64,000 nt of DNA from Laguncularia racemosa (GCA_037954665.1 JBBMOL010000098.1:1178001-1242000); one strand, 5' to 3'; shown: positions 12,540 through 24,564, counted from the stretch's first letter. Program-made: numbers and translations. Notes: generated by a model from the letters alone, not told the origin.

Positions 12540-13810
12540 TTGGCCTCTTGAATGGATTTTTGGTAGGAAAATGCCTCAAGAGCTGATAATCCTACGATTA
12601 AAGGTGGACCTAACAATTTAGAGTGATGTTCCTTCCCAAAAGGTGCTTTATGGGCTGACTAATTGGCGATATGACACATCTCAAGCATTGTATAGGAATA
12701 CATGAGAAATGATAACAGGAAGCGTCTTATCAGACTTGCAACCTTGAAAAGAAAATTTACTCAGGAAGCGCCCTTATGAGCTGGCTACCTGTCAACAGAA
12801 GCGTCTTGTTAGACTAGCAACTGTTTAGAGGAATATTTCCGAAAAGTGCCCCGAGAGCTGACTAATCGGGAGAGTTTAGGAAAGTGCCCCTCATGAGCTG
12901 ACTAACCTTTGATGGGATTTGTCTCAAAGGTGCCCCCTATGGGCTGACACATGAGAACAAGGTTTTAGAAAGTGCCCCTATGGGCTAACTAACCTAGATT
13001 TGAATTTGCCTCAAAAAGTGCCCCCTATGGGTTGACCATGAGGACAAAGATTTTTAGGAAAGTGCCCCCCTATGGGCTGACTAACCTAGATTTGAATTTG
13101 CCTCAAAAAGTGCCCCCTATGGGCTGACCATGAGGACAAAGATTTTTAGGAAAGTGTCCCCTATGGGCTGACTAACCTAGATTTGAATTTGCCTCAAAAA
13201 GTGCCCCCTATGGGCTGACCATGAGGACACAGATTTTTAGGAAAGTGCCCCCTATAGGCTGACTAACCTAGATTTGAATTTGCCTCAAAAAGTTCCCCCT
13301 ATGGGCTGACCATGAGGACAAAGATTTTTAGGAAAGTGCCCCCTATGTGCTGACCATGAGAACAAGGTTTTAGGAAAGTGCCCCCTATGGGCTGACTAAC
13401 CTAGATTTGAATTTACCTCAAAAAGTGTCCCCTATGGGCTAACCATGAGGACAAAGATTTTTAGGAAAGTGGCCCCTATGGGCTGACTAACCTGGATTGG
13501 ACTTGTCTCAAAAAGTGCCCCCTATGGGCTGACCATGAGAACAAGGTTTTAGGAAAGCGCCCCCTATGGGCTGACTAACCTAATATAAAAATGATATCTA
13601 GGAAGGCGTCTTTATAGACCGACCTTGGAAGAGATCTAGGGAAGTGCCCCTTTTTGGGCTGACTACCCTATGATGAAAATGATGGCTCAAAAGGTGCCCC
13701 CTGTGGGCTAACCTTGAGAGACCTAGGGAAGTGCCCCTTTTTGGGCTGACCACCCTATTAAAGAGCAGGTTCAGACAAGTGCCCCACTACGGGCTGACTC
13801 ATCTTATGCT
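12540..13810 (-). repeat. 91-bp tandem array in the 3' untranslated region of the Ogre-like element
   Basis: The best part, about 12.99-13.60 kb, repeats with a 91-bp period (the phrase AGGACAAAGATTTTTAGG recurs at about 13041 and 13133, then as slightly varied copies at 13224 and 13315). Each unit contains the core AGTGCCCCCTATGGGCTGAC twice, about 46 bp apart, so the array is built from half-units. Towards both ends (12.55-12.95 and 13.6-13.8 kb) units drift into variants such as GCGTCTTATCAGAC. Variable tandem repeats between pol and the 3' LTR are known for Ogre and related elements and can seed satellite DNA. Confidence 0.9.
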
Positions 13811-14295
13811 TCTGAATATACTTTCTACAGCCTGAACTAAATGATGTGATGATATGATGATAGTTATTTATTTTAATATGTTTGCCAGTTTATCGTGGGT
13901 AGCAACCAAACAACCGAACCTTCGGGCTGGTTTGCTTCTGCTTCATTTCTTCTTATCTTGATACAGGGTCGACAATTTTGATGTGCTCCCTTTCTTTATA
14001 CACAACGCTCTTTTGATGGTAATGTTATCCCAATAACGCGCTCAGTTTTAATGCTTAAAAATAGATAGGATTATATCACAAACCATATTAAGATTCATTA
14101 TCATTTTAGTGTTTATCTTTCATTGGTGAAATTGTGGGTAATGTGTTTAAGGATATTTGTTATGGTGCGAATTGATTTGGATTATTGACCATTCAGGGAT
14201 ATTAACTTTGCTTGTAAAAAGTAAAAACTTGACTCAACAAATTTTACACCGAACATTGGTTTTCATAAACATTGGCAAAATTTCAATTCTCTTGC
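13811..14295. other. Spacer between integrase and tandem array
   Basis: Non-coding element sequence downstream of the integrase stop. I see no motif in it. Confidence 0.5.
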
Positions 14296-15302
14296 CTAAG
14301 GATAGTACATCTTTACAGCATCTATGTTAATGGGGTCTCTCAACTCGGGACCATCCATCTGAGTTAATATCAGAGCATCTCCTGACAGAACCTTTTTTAC
14401 CACATATGGACCCTCATAGTTTGGGGTGAATTTTCCTCTGGAGTCCTGCGCGTTCGGGAGAACCTTCCTTAACACCAGATCTCCCTCTTTAAAGTACCGA
14501 GGTCTCATCTTCTTGTTAAATGCTCGGGCCATTCTTTGTTGGTAACACTGGCCATGACATAATGCGGTAAGTCTTCTTTCATCAATCAGATTCAACTGAT
14601 CAAGCCTCTTCTTTACCCAGTCCGATTCGGTTAACTGAGTTTCTGATAAGATTCTGAATGATGGTATCTCAACTTCAACTGGTAGCACTGCTTCAGTACC
14701 ATATACCAATGAATATGGGCTAGCTCCTGTAGATGTTCTTATTGAAGTCCTGTAAGCCATGAGAGCAAACGGTAACATTTCATGCCAATCTTTGTAAGTT
14801 GTTGTCATTTTCTCGATGATCTTCTTGATATTTTTGTTAGCTGCTTCTACTGCCCTATTCATTTGAGGTCGGTAGGGAGTTGAATTTCTGTGGTTTATGT
14901 GGAATTGTTGACATAAACCTGTCATCGATTTGTTGTTAAGATTGGTACCGTTGTCGGTGATGATGGACTCAGGAACTCCGTACCGGGCTATTATGTCCCT
15001 TTTTAAGAAGCGGACTATTACCCCTTTGTGACATTGGTGTATGATGAAGCTTCTACCCACTTGGTGAAGTAATCAATTGCTACCAGTATAAATCTATGGC
15101 CGTTGGATGCTGTCGGAGTGATAGGGCCAATTATGTCGATTCCCCACATGGAGAATGGCCATGGTGCGGATAACAAGTGTAGCTCGTTAGGCGGAGCATT
15201 GTTTCGGTTCGCATAGACTTGACACAAATGACAGTGCTTGACATATTTTATGCAATCTGATTCCATAGTCAACCAATAATATCCTAACCTCATGATTTTT
15301 CA
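14296..15302 (-). pseudogene. Integrase of the Ogre-like element (broken)
   Basis: An HHCC zinc-binding end (around VKHCHLCQVYANR) is followed by the DDE core: Asp in WGIDIIGPI, Asp in IITDNGTNL, and Glu in AVEAANKNIKKI. The C-terminal region contains GPYVVKKVLSGDAL, which resembles the GPY/F module. The frame is split: 15293-15018 carries the zinc part and start of the core, and a one-base shift near 15040 moves the rest to 15060-14296. An in-frame TGA at 15300-15302 separates it from the second RNase H. Integrase would insert element cDNA and make the 5-bp target duplication; this copy cannot encode it intact. Confidence 0.88.
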
Positions 15303-16022
15303 GGCCAACATGTAGCCATTCATATGAGGTCCACATACTCCTTCATGTACTTCTTTCATCAGTTCGCATGCTTCGTCTTTGTCCACACATCTCAACAGGG
15401 TGGTATCAGATGATCTCTTGTAAAGTATGGACCCACTTAATAGGAAATGGCTTGCTAACCTTCTGAGTGTCCTTTGGTCATTCTTGTTAGCCATTTCGGG
15501 GTATTTACCTTCTTGGAGAAAGGTCTTGATATCATGATACCAAGGTTTGTTATCTTGTATCTTTTCAATTGTTAAACAGTAGGCGGGCCGACTTTCGATG
15601 TCTATTTTCATCGGTTGAACTTCGGCTCCTCCTGTTATCAGGATCATAGATGCTAGTGTGGCTAGGGCATCTGCGAACTGATTCTGAGTTCTCGGGATGT
15701 ATGTGAAAGTGATTGCCTTGAATTCTTCAATTAGCTCTGTCAAGTGTTGATGATATGGTACCAGTTTGGGGTCTTTAGTCTTGTATTCCCCTCTTGTCTG
15801 TAGTATGATGAGCGACGAATCCCCGTATACCTCTAATTCGCGGATTCCCATTTGGCAGGCCATTTTGAGGCCAAGAATACATGCTTCATATTTTGCGATA
15901 TTATTGGTATAGGGAAATGTAAGTCTCGTCGCTGCAGGGAATTGAGTGCCGTCCGGGGATATCAATACCGCCCCAACCCCACAACCGAATACATTAGCGG
16001 CTCCATCGAAAAACAGTTTCCA
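15303..16022 (-). pseudogene. Second (archaeal-type) RNase H domain and linker to integrase
   Basis: In one frame from about 16022 the sequence begins WKLFFDGAANVFGCGVGAVL and continues with NNIAKYEACILGLKMA, LEVYGDSSLIILQ and NQFADALATLASM. These are the metal-binding Asp, Glu, Asp and Asp neighbourhoods of an RNase H fold. It is distinct from the ordinary RNase H fused to the RT upstream. Presence of this additional domain between RNase H and integrase marks the Tat lineage. The linker ends in YMLA followed by a TGA at 15300-15302. The upstream frame junction near 16060 is shifted. Confidence 0.88.
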
Positions 16023-16051
16023 TTTCAGGTTCTGCTCTGTCCCAAAGTCTT

Positions 16052-17748
16052 CTACCGCCTATCTTCCACCGAAAATATATTCTCATCCGGAAATTGGGCC
16101 TGTAGTTCTTGGGAATCTGTCTCGACAGGGTGTTCCGCCAACTGGTCGGCTAAGGCTTGCCCTTTCATCGAGGTCTGATTTACGTATGTGATGTCGAACT
16201 CGGATAGGAGCATTTGCCACTTAGAGATTCTCCCTATCAAGGCTGGTTTCTCTGCCAAGTATTTCAAGGGATCATGTCTTGTTAGCAGTTCAATATGGTA
16301 ATAAAGGGTGTATTGCCTTAGTCGATGCATGACCCAGATTAAAGCACAACACGTCTTCTCCACCTCTGAGTACCTCTGTTCCCCATCTGTGAACTTCTTG
16401 CTCAGATAATATATGGAACGCTCTCTTCCCTCGTCATCTTTCTGCCCCAGCACACATCCCATGGATTCAGGGAGTATAGTGAGGTATAAGAATAAGGGCT
16501 TTCCTTGTTTCGGGACTATCAAGACCGGAGGTTTTGTAAGATAGTCTTTGATTGTTTCGAATGCCTCTTCGCATTCGTCGTCCCATTCTATTGTGGTGTT
16601 CTTCTTCAACAGACGGAATAATGGCCGGCATTTGTCGGTGAGCTGTGAGATAAAACGAGCTATGTAATTTAATCTTCCCAGTAAGCTTCTTACTTCTTTA
16701 ACGGAGCGTGGGGAAGGTAATTCTAATATGGACTTTACCTTGTCAGGTCGATTTTAATGCCTTCCTGGCTTATGACAAACCCTAACAATTTCCCCGTTGT
16801 GACCCCGAAAGTACATTTTTCTGGGTTTAACTTAAGCTGGAACTTCCTCAGTCGTTTGAACAATTTCCTCAGATATCTATATGGCTTTCTCCTTCTTTGG
16901 ATTTGGCTATCATGTCGTCGACATATACTTCAACCTCTCGATGCATCATATCGTGAAGTATAGCGACCATGGCTCTCTGATACGTTGCCCCGCGTTTTTC
17001 AAACCGAAGGGCATGACTTTGTAACAGAAAGTCCCCCATGTTGTGATGAAGGTCGTTTTGGTTTTATCTTCCTCAGCCATTTTTATTTGATTATATCCTG
17101 AGAAACCGTCCATGAATGAGAAGAGATGGTTTCCCGCAGTATTGTCTACTAGAACATCAATGTGAGGTAGGGGGAAGTTATCCTTTGGCGTAGGCTTGGT
17201 TTAAGTCCCGAAAGTCTACGCATACGCGTACTTTTCCATTCTTTTTCATGACAGGGACTACATTTGCTACCCACTCTGGGTAGTCGGATACTTCAATGAA
17301 CCCTACTTCTAGCAGTTTCTTGACTTCTTCTTTGATTTTCAGTAAGATGTCAGGCCTAAATCTTCTCAGTTTTTGTTTTTTAGGTTTGACATCTTCCCTT
17401 GTGGGAAGCCTGTGAACTACTATTGACTGGTCTAGCCCTGGCATGTCACCATACGACCAGGCAAACACATCTGCATATTCCATTAATAGCTCGTTATCTC
17501 ACGTTTTTGCTCGCACTCAAACTGTCCCGATTTTGAGGTTCTTAGGGTTTTCCATGCTTCCTAGATTTACTGTCTCCATAGGCTCGTTGATCGAGATTCC
17601 GCTTTGTTCATGTTTTAGCCAATTTTCTTGTATTATTTCGTGGTCTAAAATATCGCCTTCAACAACTGACCCAGCAGCGTTGGAAACGATATCAGCGTTT
17701 TTACTTTCTACCTGCGCGAAATATCCCTGATGTTCGATGGTAGGAGAT
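16052..17748 (-). pseudogene. Reverse transcriptase and first RNase H (broken)
   Basis: RT starts in the second exon after the putative intron. The N-terminal part (17483-17178) shows the typical DYPEWVANVVPVMKKNGKVR and VCVDFRDLNQAYAK blocks. The catalytic YVDD motif is at 16914-16925. RNase H follows from about 16609 with YYLSKKFTDGEQRYSEVEKT and ISKWQMLLSEFDI. Damage: an in-frame TGA at 17499-17501, an extra A in a short A run near 17183 that shifts the frame, another shift near 16748, and a shift at about 16055 before the second RNase H. The RT would copy element RNA into cDNA. Confidence 0.9.
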
Positions 17749-17863
17749 CTGAGTAAAATGAAAGCATATATATATAAGAAGGAAAAAAAACAAACTGTAA
17801 TTGAACTTGATAAAGAGTCTCAATAAAATTTGTTTAATAATCTTTCTCTACTCTTGAGCTAAC
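17749..17863 (-). other. Putative 115-bp intron between protease and RT
   Basis: Read on the minus strand, an open frame enters at AACGCTAG, is followed by GTTAGC (donor, GT at 17863-17862), then 115 bp that are much more AT-rich than both flanks and contain stops, ending in TTTCATTTTACTCAG (acceptor AG at 17750-17749). Splicing leaves two bases of a codon plus one base from the next exon, which keeps the open frame into the RT region. An intron at this place is known for Ogre elements; the exact boundaries are my inference. Confidence 0.65.
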
Positions 17864-19540
17864 CTAGCGTTACTGATAGGATAACAAAACCAATTGTTGA
17901 GAGTCGGATGTTGGTTAGACGTGCGGGGAGTTGATTTCCCCTTGCTGTCGTCCTCTTCATTTATCCGAAGCTCTTGAATGACGTTTGCCTTTCGGAAAGA
18001 TTGTTGGAGAGGTGGGATGCACATCTGGGTGTCGGTCAGCTTCTCCCTTATTCTGCCTTTGGCCCCTTTTGTTTGCGCTTCTTCTGCGGCCGTAGGAATG
18101 TACCCTAGTCCAAACGTCCATGCTGCCCCTCTTTAAACTGATGGCCCTCCTTGCTGGTCACCATGTTTACTTCATTGAAAATCTGCAACCCCAGGTCTTC
18201 TGAACCTTCTTCCCCAATATAAGGTATGGCAGTCTCTTTGTATATGGCGTAATCCTGCTCGCCCAGTACAGTGACTATCTGCCCGTTTGTGATGAATTTG
18301 ACCCTTTGGTGGAGACTAGAGGGGATGGCTCCAGCAGCATGTATCCAAGGTCGTCCCAAGAGCAAATTAAAAGATCTTGGGATATCGAGGACCTGGAAGG
18401 AGATGTGGAATGTTTGTGGACCAATTTCCACCGTAGGCTCACCTCCCCTATTATGTCTCTTTTGGACCCGTCAAAAGCTCTGACCACTGTGGAGCTGGGT
18501 TTTATATTGCTTGGATCGACCCCCAATAAGTCGAGCGTTGCCAATGGGCAAACGTTGAGAGATGATCCGTTGTCGATAAGTACCCGGGAGACAATGGTGT
18601 CATTGCACCTGACCACTACGAATAGTGGTTTGGTATGTTGGTCTCCCTCTTCCCCTAGCTCTTCCGGAGAGAAGGATATTTGGTCCATTGCAAAAATGGA
18701 GTCCGCCACGTGACCCAATTTGTCTGTAGCGATACCTTCCGGGACCTGAATCTTTTTCAGCACTTTAAAGAGTGCTTCCCTGTGAGGTTCGAATGTTGTG
18801 AGAAGGCCCATGAGCGATATCTGCGCTGGAACTTTATTTAATTGTTCCATGATCTTGTATTCACTGGCCTTAACCATCTTCGTGAACGCAGCAAGTCCCT
18901 CTTCCTCTTCTTCCCCTTTTTCCACGGTGGGCTCTTCAGTCGGGCCCTTATACTTTGGATCATATAATCTCCCAGAGCGGGTGATGCCTCCCACTATAGG
19001 AGTTCGCTCTTGTTCGAGGGCCCGATAGTCGAACGGTGCAGCCTTGTAATTCTCTGCCGGTATCGGGACATTGAATACATATCTTTTTCTTGGGATTTGT
19101 ACCTCGGTTGATTGTCCCTCATAGCACTGTATAACCCTGGGCTTCTGATGAGAGTTGATCATGTGGACAGTCTTCCCCTCTTCCTTTGCCGGGTTGTCCT
19201 CCTTCTCAAACTCTGGTCCCCATCCGCTAGGTGGCCCTTGCTCAGTCGGGGTATAAAAATAGTTCACTAAATACTGAAATCTCCCGTGTGATTCCCCCAA
19301 AGTGCCGACCGTTGGGTCTCCAGCTGACCACCTTCTTTTAATGTGTGTTTTTGGAGTCTGTTCTGGAGCTTGGCGAGATTGCTTCTTTTGTGGTTCGGTC
19401 TTCAGGGCTTCTTTGGGAACCGACTCCTCAGATGTAATCATATTAATGGCGGGCCTGTGATTGGGCAGGGGGTTGGTGTTGACATTGGGTGCTGGCGTGT
19501 TCACGAAATCCAATTGTATGATTCCTGCATCAATTAAATC
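17864..19540 (-). pseudogene. Linker and aspartic protease of the Ogre-like element (broken)
   Basis: After the gag zinc knuckle a long charged linker leads into a retropepsin domain. The catalytic motif reads VLIDNGSSLNV, with the Asp codon at 18572-18574; the family usual DTG or DGG is here DNG. The frame runs 19597-18275, then shifts near 18430 so that the rest of the protease, with the second conserved block LLLGRPWIHAAGA, continues in 18431-18105 and stays open to the putative intron at 17863. The protease would cleave the element polyprotein. Confidence 0.82.
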
Positions 19541-20858
19541 TTGGATTTTGTGTCGGAGCCTCCAGCACCTATCTGTGGAATGCCCCTCCTGACCCATGTG
19601 GTAGTCACACTTAGATTTGAGTCAAAGTTCTTGGGCTTGTACCGGTCGTTGGGGATCTCGAAACTAATCAAGTTGTCTGCCCTCAACCGAGCGAAGACTT
19701 GACTGAGTGGGATGGGGATTGGAGTGAACTGCCTTGGGACCCTGACAGCCTGAGTTTGACCCGTCGTGGTTGCTGGACTGGGGTACTCGTGGTCTGAAAT
19801 GTAACACGAGTCCCGGCCTTTTCTGCTTTACCGGAGTGGACCGTGCTAACAGTGGACTCTTTAGCTCTGTTTCCTCCCACAAGCCTCTGTGTCGGTGTGA
19901 CCCTAGGAGGCTCCATTGTTTGGAGTCTACCGGTGGTGATGGCGTTCTCAATCCTACAGCCCGCGGCCACCAACTCTGCAAAACTGGAGGAGGTTTGGCC
20001 TACTAGATGTGAAAAGTAGGTCTTGTCCAGGGTATTGACAAATATGGATGTCAATTCCTTCTCTGACATCGGGGTTGCTACCCTAGCGGCCTGGGCTCTC
20101 CAGCGCTGAGCATATTCCTTGAACGACTCAGCATGTCTCTTCCGGAGACTTCCCAGGTCGATTACAGATGGGGCGACTTCAATATTGAACTTATATTGGT
20201 CATAAAACGCCCGGGCTAGCTTCTCCCAAGTGTTGACAATGTTGAAGTCCAGGTGGGCATACTAGACCAGTGCAGGGCCTGTGAGGCTGTCTTGGAATGT
20301 CTGAAGCATGAGCTGGTCGTATTGAGCATACTTGCTCATTTTCCGAGCATATAGCCTGGTATGCATTTTAGGGCAGCCGGTCCCATCATACTTTTCGAAC
20401 TCTGGGGTCTTGAACTTCTCGGGGTATGCCTCTTCTCTGTATGCTGGCAGGTTGGTGATCCCGGCCTGTTCAAAACCGTCAGGGCCCTCAATGGTTCTCA
20501 TCTTGTCATGGAGCTGCTGGAAGAGTCGTTTCTCCATCTCCTTCTGCCTCTCTTCCATCTCCTTTTTCAGGTCATCAGAGGTCGGCCCCTGGTTGACCTT
20601 TGGCTCATATTCAAAGGCCGGGTTAAGGTGGGAATTGATCTCTTCATATTCTGGAGGCTGTCCCTCCACTGCTTTCCCCTTTCTGGCCCCTGAATACTCT
20701 TCCTGGGTTGGCTGAGTGTTGCGCAGGAGGCCGATGCTTTCAGTCAAGAGGTGAACCTGGGCAGCCAGTTGTTGGACTGTTTGTTCTAGGGACATGATCC
20801 TAGAGTCTGAGGCAGCTTCAGCATTGGTGTTGTTGCGGTTATCACTGCTGTTGGCCAT
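19541..20858 (-). pseudogene. gag of the Ogre-like element (broken)
   Basis: The likely start is the ATG at 20858, beginning MANSSDNRNNTNAEAASDSR; upstream in-frame codons to 21026 look non-conserved. A short coiled coil (about KKEMEERQKEMEKRL) precedes the retrotransposon gag domain (KFKTPEFEKYDGTG, QDSLTGPALV, then KEYAQRWRAQAARV). A CCHC-like knuckle variant, CDYHMGQEGHSTDRC (C-X2-H-X5-H-X4-C), is near 19.6 kb. Damage: an in-frame TAG at 20262-20264 where the family has Trp, and frame shifts near 19.70 and 19.62 kb. Gag forms the cytoplasmic particle that packages element RNA. Confidence 0.85.
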
Positions 20859-21099
20859 TTTTGTTCTTGAGCGCGTGAGAACTGGGCTTCGAGGAGGGTT
20901 CGATTGTCTGGAAGCTATTTTGATACCTGGATTCGCATTTTGCTTTTTAGTGTAATGAATGCAAGAATGATATGCATGTGTCACGCGGATGCTAAAAAGT
21001 AAAAAGGGTTGACAACTGACTGACAATGTAATATTGAAAATTCACTTTTATTAATATTAAACATTCTGGAGTTCAAAATAAAATATTACAAATAAAGAT

Positions 21100-22622
21100 C
21101 TACTTCCTAGTTCTTTTAGTCTTCTGTTGTGGAGGCTCAGATTTCCCACTGATGACGGCTTCCAATTCCTTGACTTTGGCTTGGCATTTCTCCAATTGTG
21201 CTTCTAAGGCCTTGTTCCTTTGATCGGATTCTTTGAAACGTCCCTTCCAGATGTCTTTCTTATGATCCGCAGCTTCAAAGTACACCTCCATTCGAGCCCT
21301 GACCTGTTCCAGGTACACTTCTGTCTCTGGATTGATCTTGTCTGGTCTTGGTTGGGTGACGTCTGGAACCCGATACGCTCTTTCCCCTGTCTGGTATAGC
21401 TGGTGGATTACAAATTCTCTGGTGGCTCGGTGCTTTCCCACTTCGCCATCTAATTCCCCGAGGTCCACATTCGGGCTTTCAATTCTGGCTTCCCAAAGTG
21501 CTTTGACCTCTGCCAGCTTCACAAACTTCTCAGCTACTAACAGGTTCGGATCTTGATAATCAAAGGTAACTGCTTGTACCGAGGGCCGATAGACTATGTC
21601 TTGGATAGTGCCGAACTGGCGGACCACTGAGTTTGGGTGATATCCGATACATCCGCTGATTCCGATTAAAGGCACTGCTTGGAAGTTTCTGCAGGTCAAG
21701 ATGATTTTGTTACAGCAACTCCACCTGGCTGTCCATAAAATATCTTCGGCACTGAAGCTCCTAAGCAGCTCTACCCAACTGTGGCTGGTAAGGTCGTCTG
21801 GTAGCTTTACTTTTCTACACATGAATCCACCAGATCCACCTGTTGGGCTAGGGTTTTCCTGACCATGTTCAACCCAAAACACTTGAGGTGGCTTACAAAC
21901 CATATTAGTAGAAGGTTGAGGCTGGAGCGAAGGATCCCATGGCCTTTTTTCTTGAGGAAGTTTAAATTCCGGATCTGTTCAGCCAGTAGAGCCGGGATGT
22001 AGGATCTTCCCTCCAGGAATTGGGTCACCAGCTCTGCAACCCTGTAGTGAATATAGAAGGTCCCGGTGGGGAACAGTATGGTGGCGAAGGCTGTCAAGAT
22101 GAAAGCGTTCACCCTTCTCTGTCTGTAAGTCTTGGGGTCCCCACTCAGGACGTCCTTTCTATCCCCATTGTCCTCTCGGGCGATGAACCATGCTTCTAAA
22201 TCATCCATCCGTATGCAATATCATTACAGTCTGCAGGGCTTTGTTGACTGCTGTCTTACGGATGCCTAATAATCTGCTGAAGGTACCGGCTGGCCCGGCC
22301 TCTAGGTCTGGAATGTAGATCTGATCGGTTAGTGCTGGAGCCTGTAGCAACTGGGTGTACTCCTCCAAGGTAGGGGTGATCTCATGCGGTCCGATAAAGA
22401 AAGCAGCGGGCTCGATTTCCCATAATTGGAGCATGGCCCGAACTAAAGGCAAATTCACCTCTATCTTCGTCAGTGAGAGTATGGGGCCGATCTTTTGCTG
22501 GATAAAGGCCTGCTCCTCTGGGTTGTACAAAGTAAACCATGGTCTAATACCAATTTCGGGTCCAAAGGTTTGTACACCCGTATTTCTTTGCGGAGGAGAC
22601 GGTCGACTGCACTGCTAGCCAT
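21100..22622 (-). pseudogene. ORF1 of the Ogre-like element, upstream of gag (broken)
   Basis: An additional open region precedes gag, starting at the ATG at 22622 (MASSAVDRLLRKEIRVY). It contains the phrase ITPTLEEYTQLLQAP, like the 'PTLEEY' block of Ogre ORF1 and of plant DUF7745-type proteins (from memory), and ends in a coiled coil (ALEAQLEKCQAKVKELEAVI) and a basic tail. Its function is unknown in the family. The frame is split over three registers, with shifts near 22.57, 22.20 and 21.90 kb. Confidence 0.75.
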
Positions 22623-23106
22623 CTATTACAATAAGAAATAGCCTAGTTACAAACAGAACTACGAAAACATTACAGGGAAATGGTCCTGAACTCCAAGGAC
22701 AAAATAACAAACCATTACATTGTCATCCAATTGTCAAACCCTTATGATGTTATGTATGCAAGTAGGTTGGTTCTAATTGGTTCCCGAGCTCTATGGCCTC
22801 CCGCATTCTCGAAGAAATGGATCTCAGGCCATATCGAAGCATAGGGTGGGGTAGCCTAATCGGTCCCGAAGGTGAATCAACTCACTTCGCCCGAAACCTA
22901 CACAATGGCTCCCCGTCTTAGGTTTCTAGGACGGTCCGGGTTCGACCGCATCTACTCACACAAACATATGTATGCATGCAAACCCCCATATAAAGAAAAT
23001 TCAAAATCTAACTAATCCCTGAAAAGTTAGTAACAGAGTAATAATTGAAACACATTTCTTAAAGAGAACAATTCGAAGATTCAGGTGGCTTAGCCTACTG
23101 GCATGG
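22623..23106. other. Leader of the Ogre-like element
   Basis: Non-coding sequence between the primer-binding site and ORF1. It contains no long frame and no repeat that I can identify. Confidence 0.5.
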
Positions 23107-23107
23107 G

Positions 23108-23125
23108 TCCCCAGCGGAGTCGCCA
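23108..23125 (-). promoter_or_regulatory. Primer-binding site for tRNA-Arg
   Basis: On the minus strand TGGCGACTCCGCTGGGGA lies 3 bp inside the 5' LTR. It is the complement of the 3' end of plant tRNA-Arg(ACG) including the CCA tail, as I remember that tRNA. tRNA-Arg priming is characteristic of Ogre elements. Confidence 0.85.
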
Positions 23126-24554
23126 TCCTGTCGAGTCTAATTTCTGAATTCCCATTCCTAATCCGATCTAGACTAGACCCTATGCTCATCTAATGTAGAT
23201 CCTCGACTTGAATTAGGAATTTCGTTTGATTTTTGGAGTCGCCACCCAACTGTTGTTGGGAAAATTGAATTAAGACTAAAGGAGCGGATTAGTCTTAATT
23301 TGGACTACTAGTCGTCGTTATTTCCTCTTCTCGTTTTTGTGAAAAGAGGAAAAGGGAAAACCAGAGTTTCTAAGTCCGGAGGCTAACCTATTAAAACCTT
23401 TACGGTTACCACCTAATCTCTTAAAATTGTTTCTCTTTAGAAATGTGTTTCTATTTTGTTTCTGTTACTTTTTATTATGTTTTTTTTATTTCAAGCAAAT
23501 GATTTTTCATTCATTTTATGGGTTGACCCGAATGGGTGCCTACGTACCTGCTACTCAGGATCAAACAAGCCGTAGTTCGCTTTTTTTTTTGAAAACTTTA
23601 AGTTTGTTTGTAAATTTTAGTTTTTGAAACCTATTTTGATTTATGTTTTTACCATTTTCGGGATTTTTTTTTTCTAAAAAATTCTAAGCCTAAGCTTTAA
23701 TCTGATTTTGAAAATGATTTTTAGGGAAAAGCATCAATTTTGGATTTATTTGAAGAAAAGGATTTTTCTAAGTGCTAAAACTCATTTTTTATGCTTCTTT
23801 TATAATTTTTGAATTTTTTATGATTTTTATGATTTTTTTTTGTTATTTTTGTGATTTCTGAGAATTTTGGGGATTGTTGTGATTTTTTGGAATTTTTGTT
23901 GATTTTCGTGATTTTTGGGAATTTTTGTGATTTTTGGGGATTTTTGTGATTTTTTGGATTTTTGGTTTATTATCTATCCTATTTTGACATCTAAAATTTT
24001 ATTATTATTTTCCTAATATTTCTTATTATTTTTCTATATTTTATTATTTTTTTATTTTTTATTTATCTATTTATTATTTTTCTACATTATTAAATTCTAG
24101 AAAAATCTAATTTCTACATTTTCCTATTTATTAAAAATAAAACATAAACAAATAAATAAATAAATAAATAACTAAATAACAAATAATAAATTAATTAATT
24201 AATTCAGAATAAATAAATAAACAAAATTAATTAAATAAAAAAAATCCGGAAAATCCGACTTACCTGGATCCGGGTCGGTGCATGGGTCGGGTCGGGTCGA
24301 TCGGACACGGCGGCGGGGAAGGCTCGTTCACGGCGTTCCGGTGGCCTTTTGCAGCGGGTGAGGTGTCGAATCCTAGCTTCTCCAGGTTGCTGAATCCAAT
24401 GGTGGCGGTGGTTTGCTCCCAGAACGTCTCCTTGCGGTGGCTCTAGCTCCGGTCGGTGGTTTCGGCTTCGAACTTCTCCGGCGTACTCCGATTCGCTCCT
24501 TTCTCTCTCTTTCTCTCACTTTTTCTTCGTGCCTTAGCTTCCTCCTGCTCTCCT

Positions 24555-24564
24555 CTATTTATAG
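24555..24564 (-). promoter_or_regulatory. TATA box of the right (5') LTR
   Basis: CTATAAATAG on the minus strand, followed by a purine-rich stretch (GAGGAGAGCAGGAGGAAGC). It is the likely core promoter for the genomic RNA, with the start expected near 24.52-24.53 kb. Confidence 0.65.

Noticed and set aside
12990..13600. CRISPR array
   Set aside because: Regular repeats with short spacers superficially fit, but the 91-bp unit is fully repeated, spacers are not unique, and it is a plant retrotransposon 3' region.
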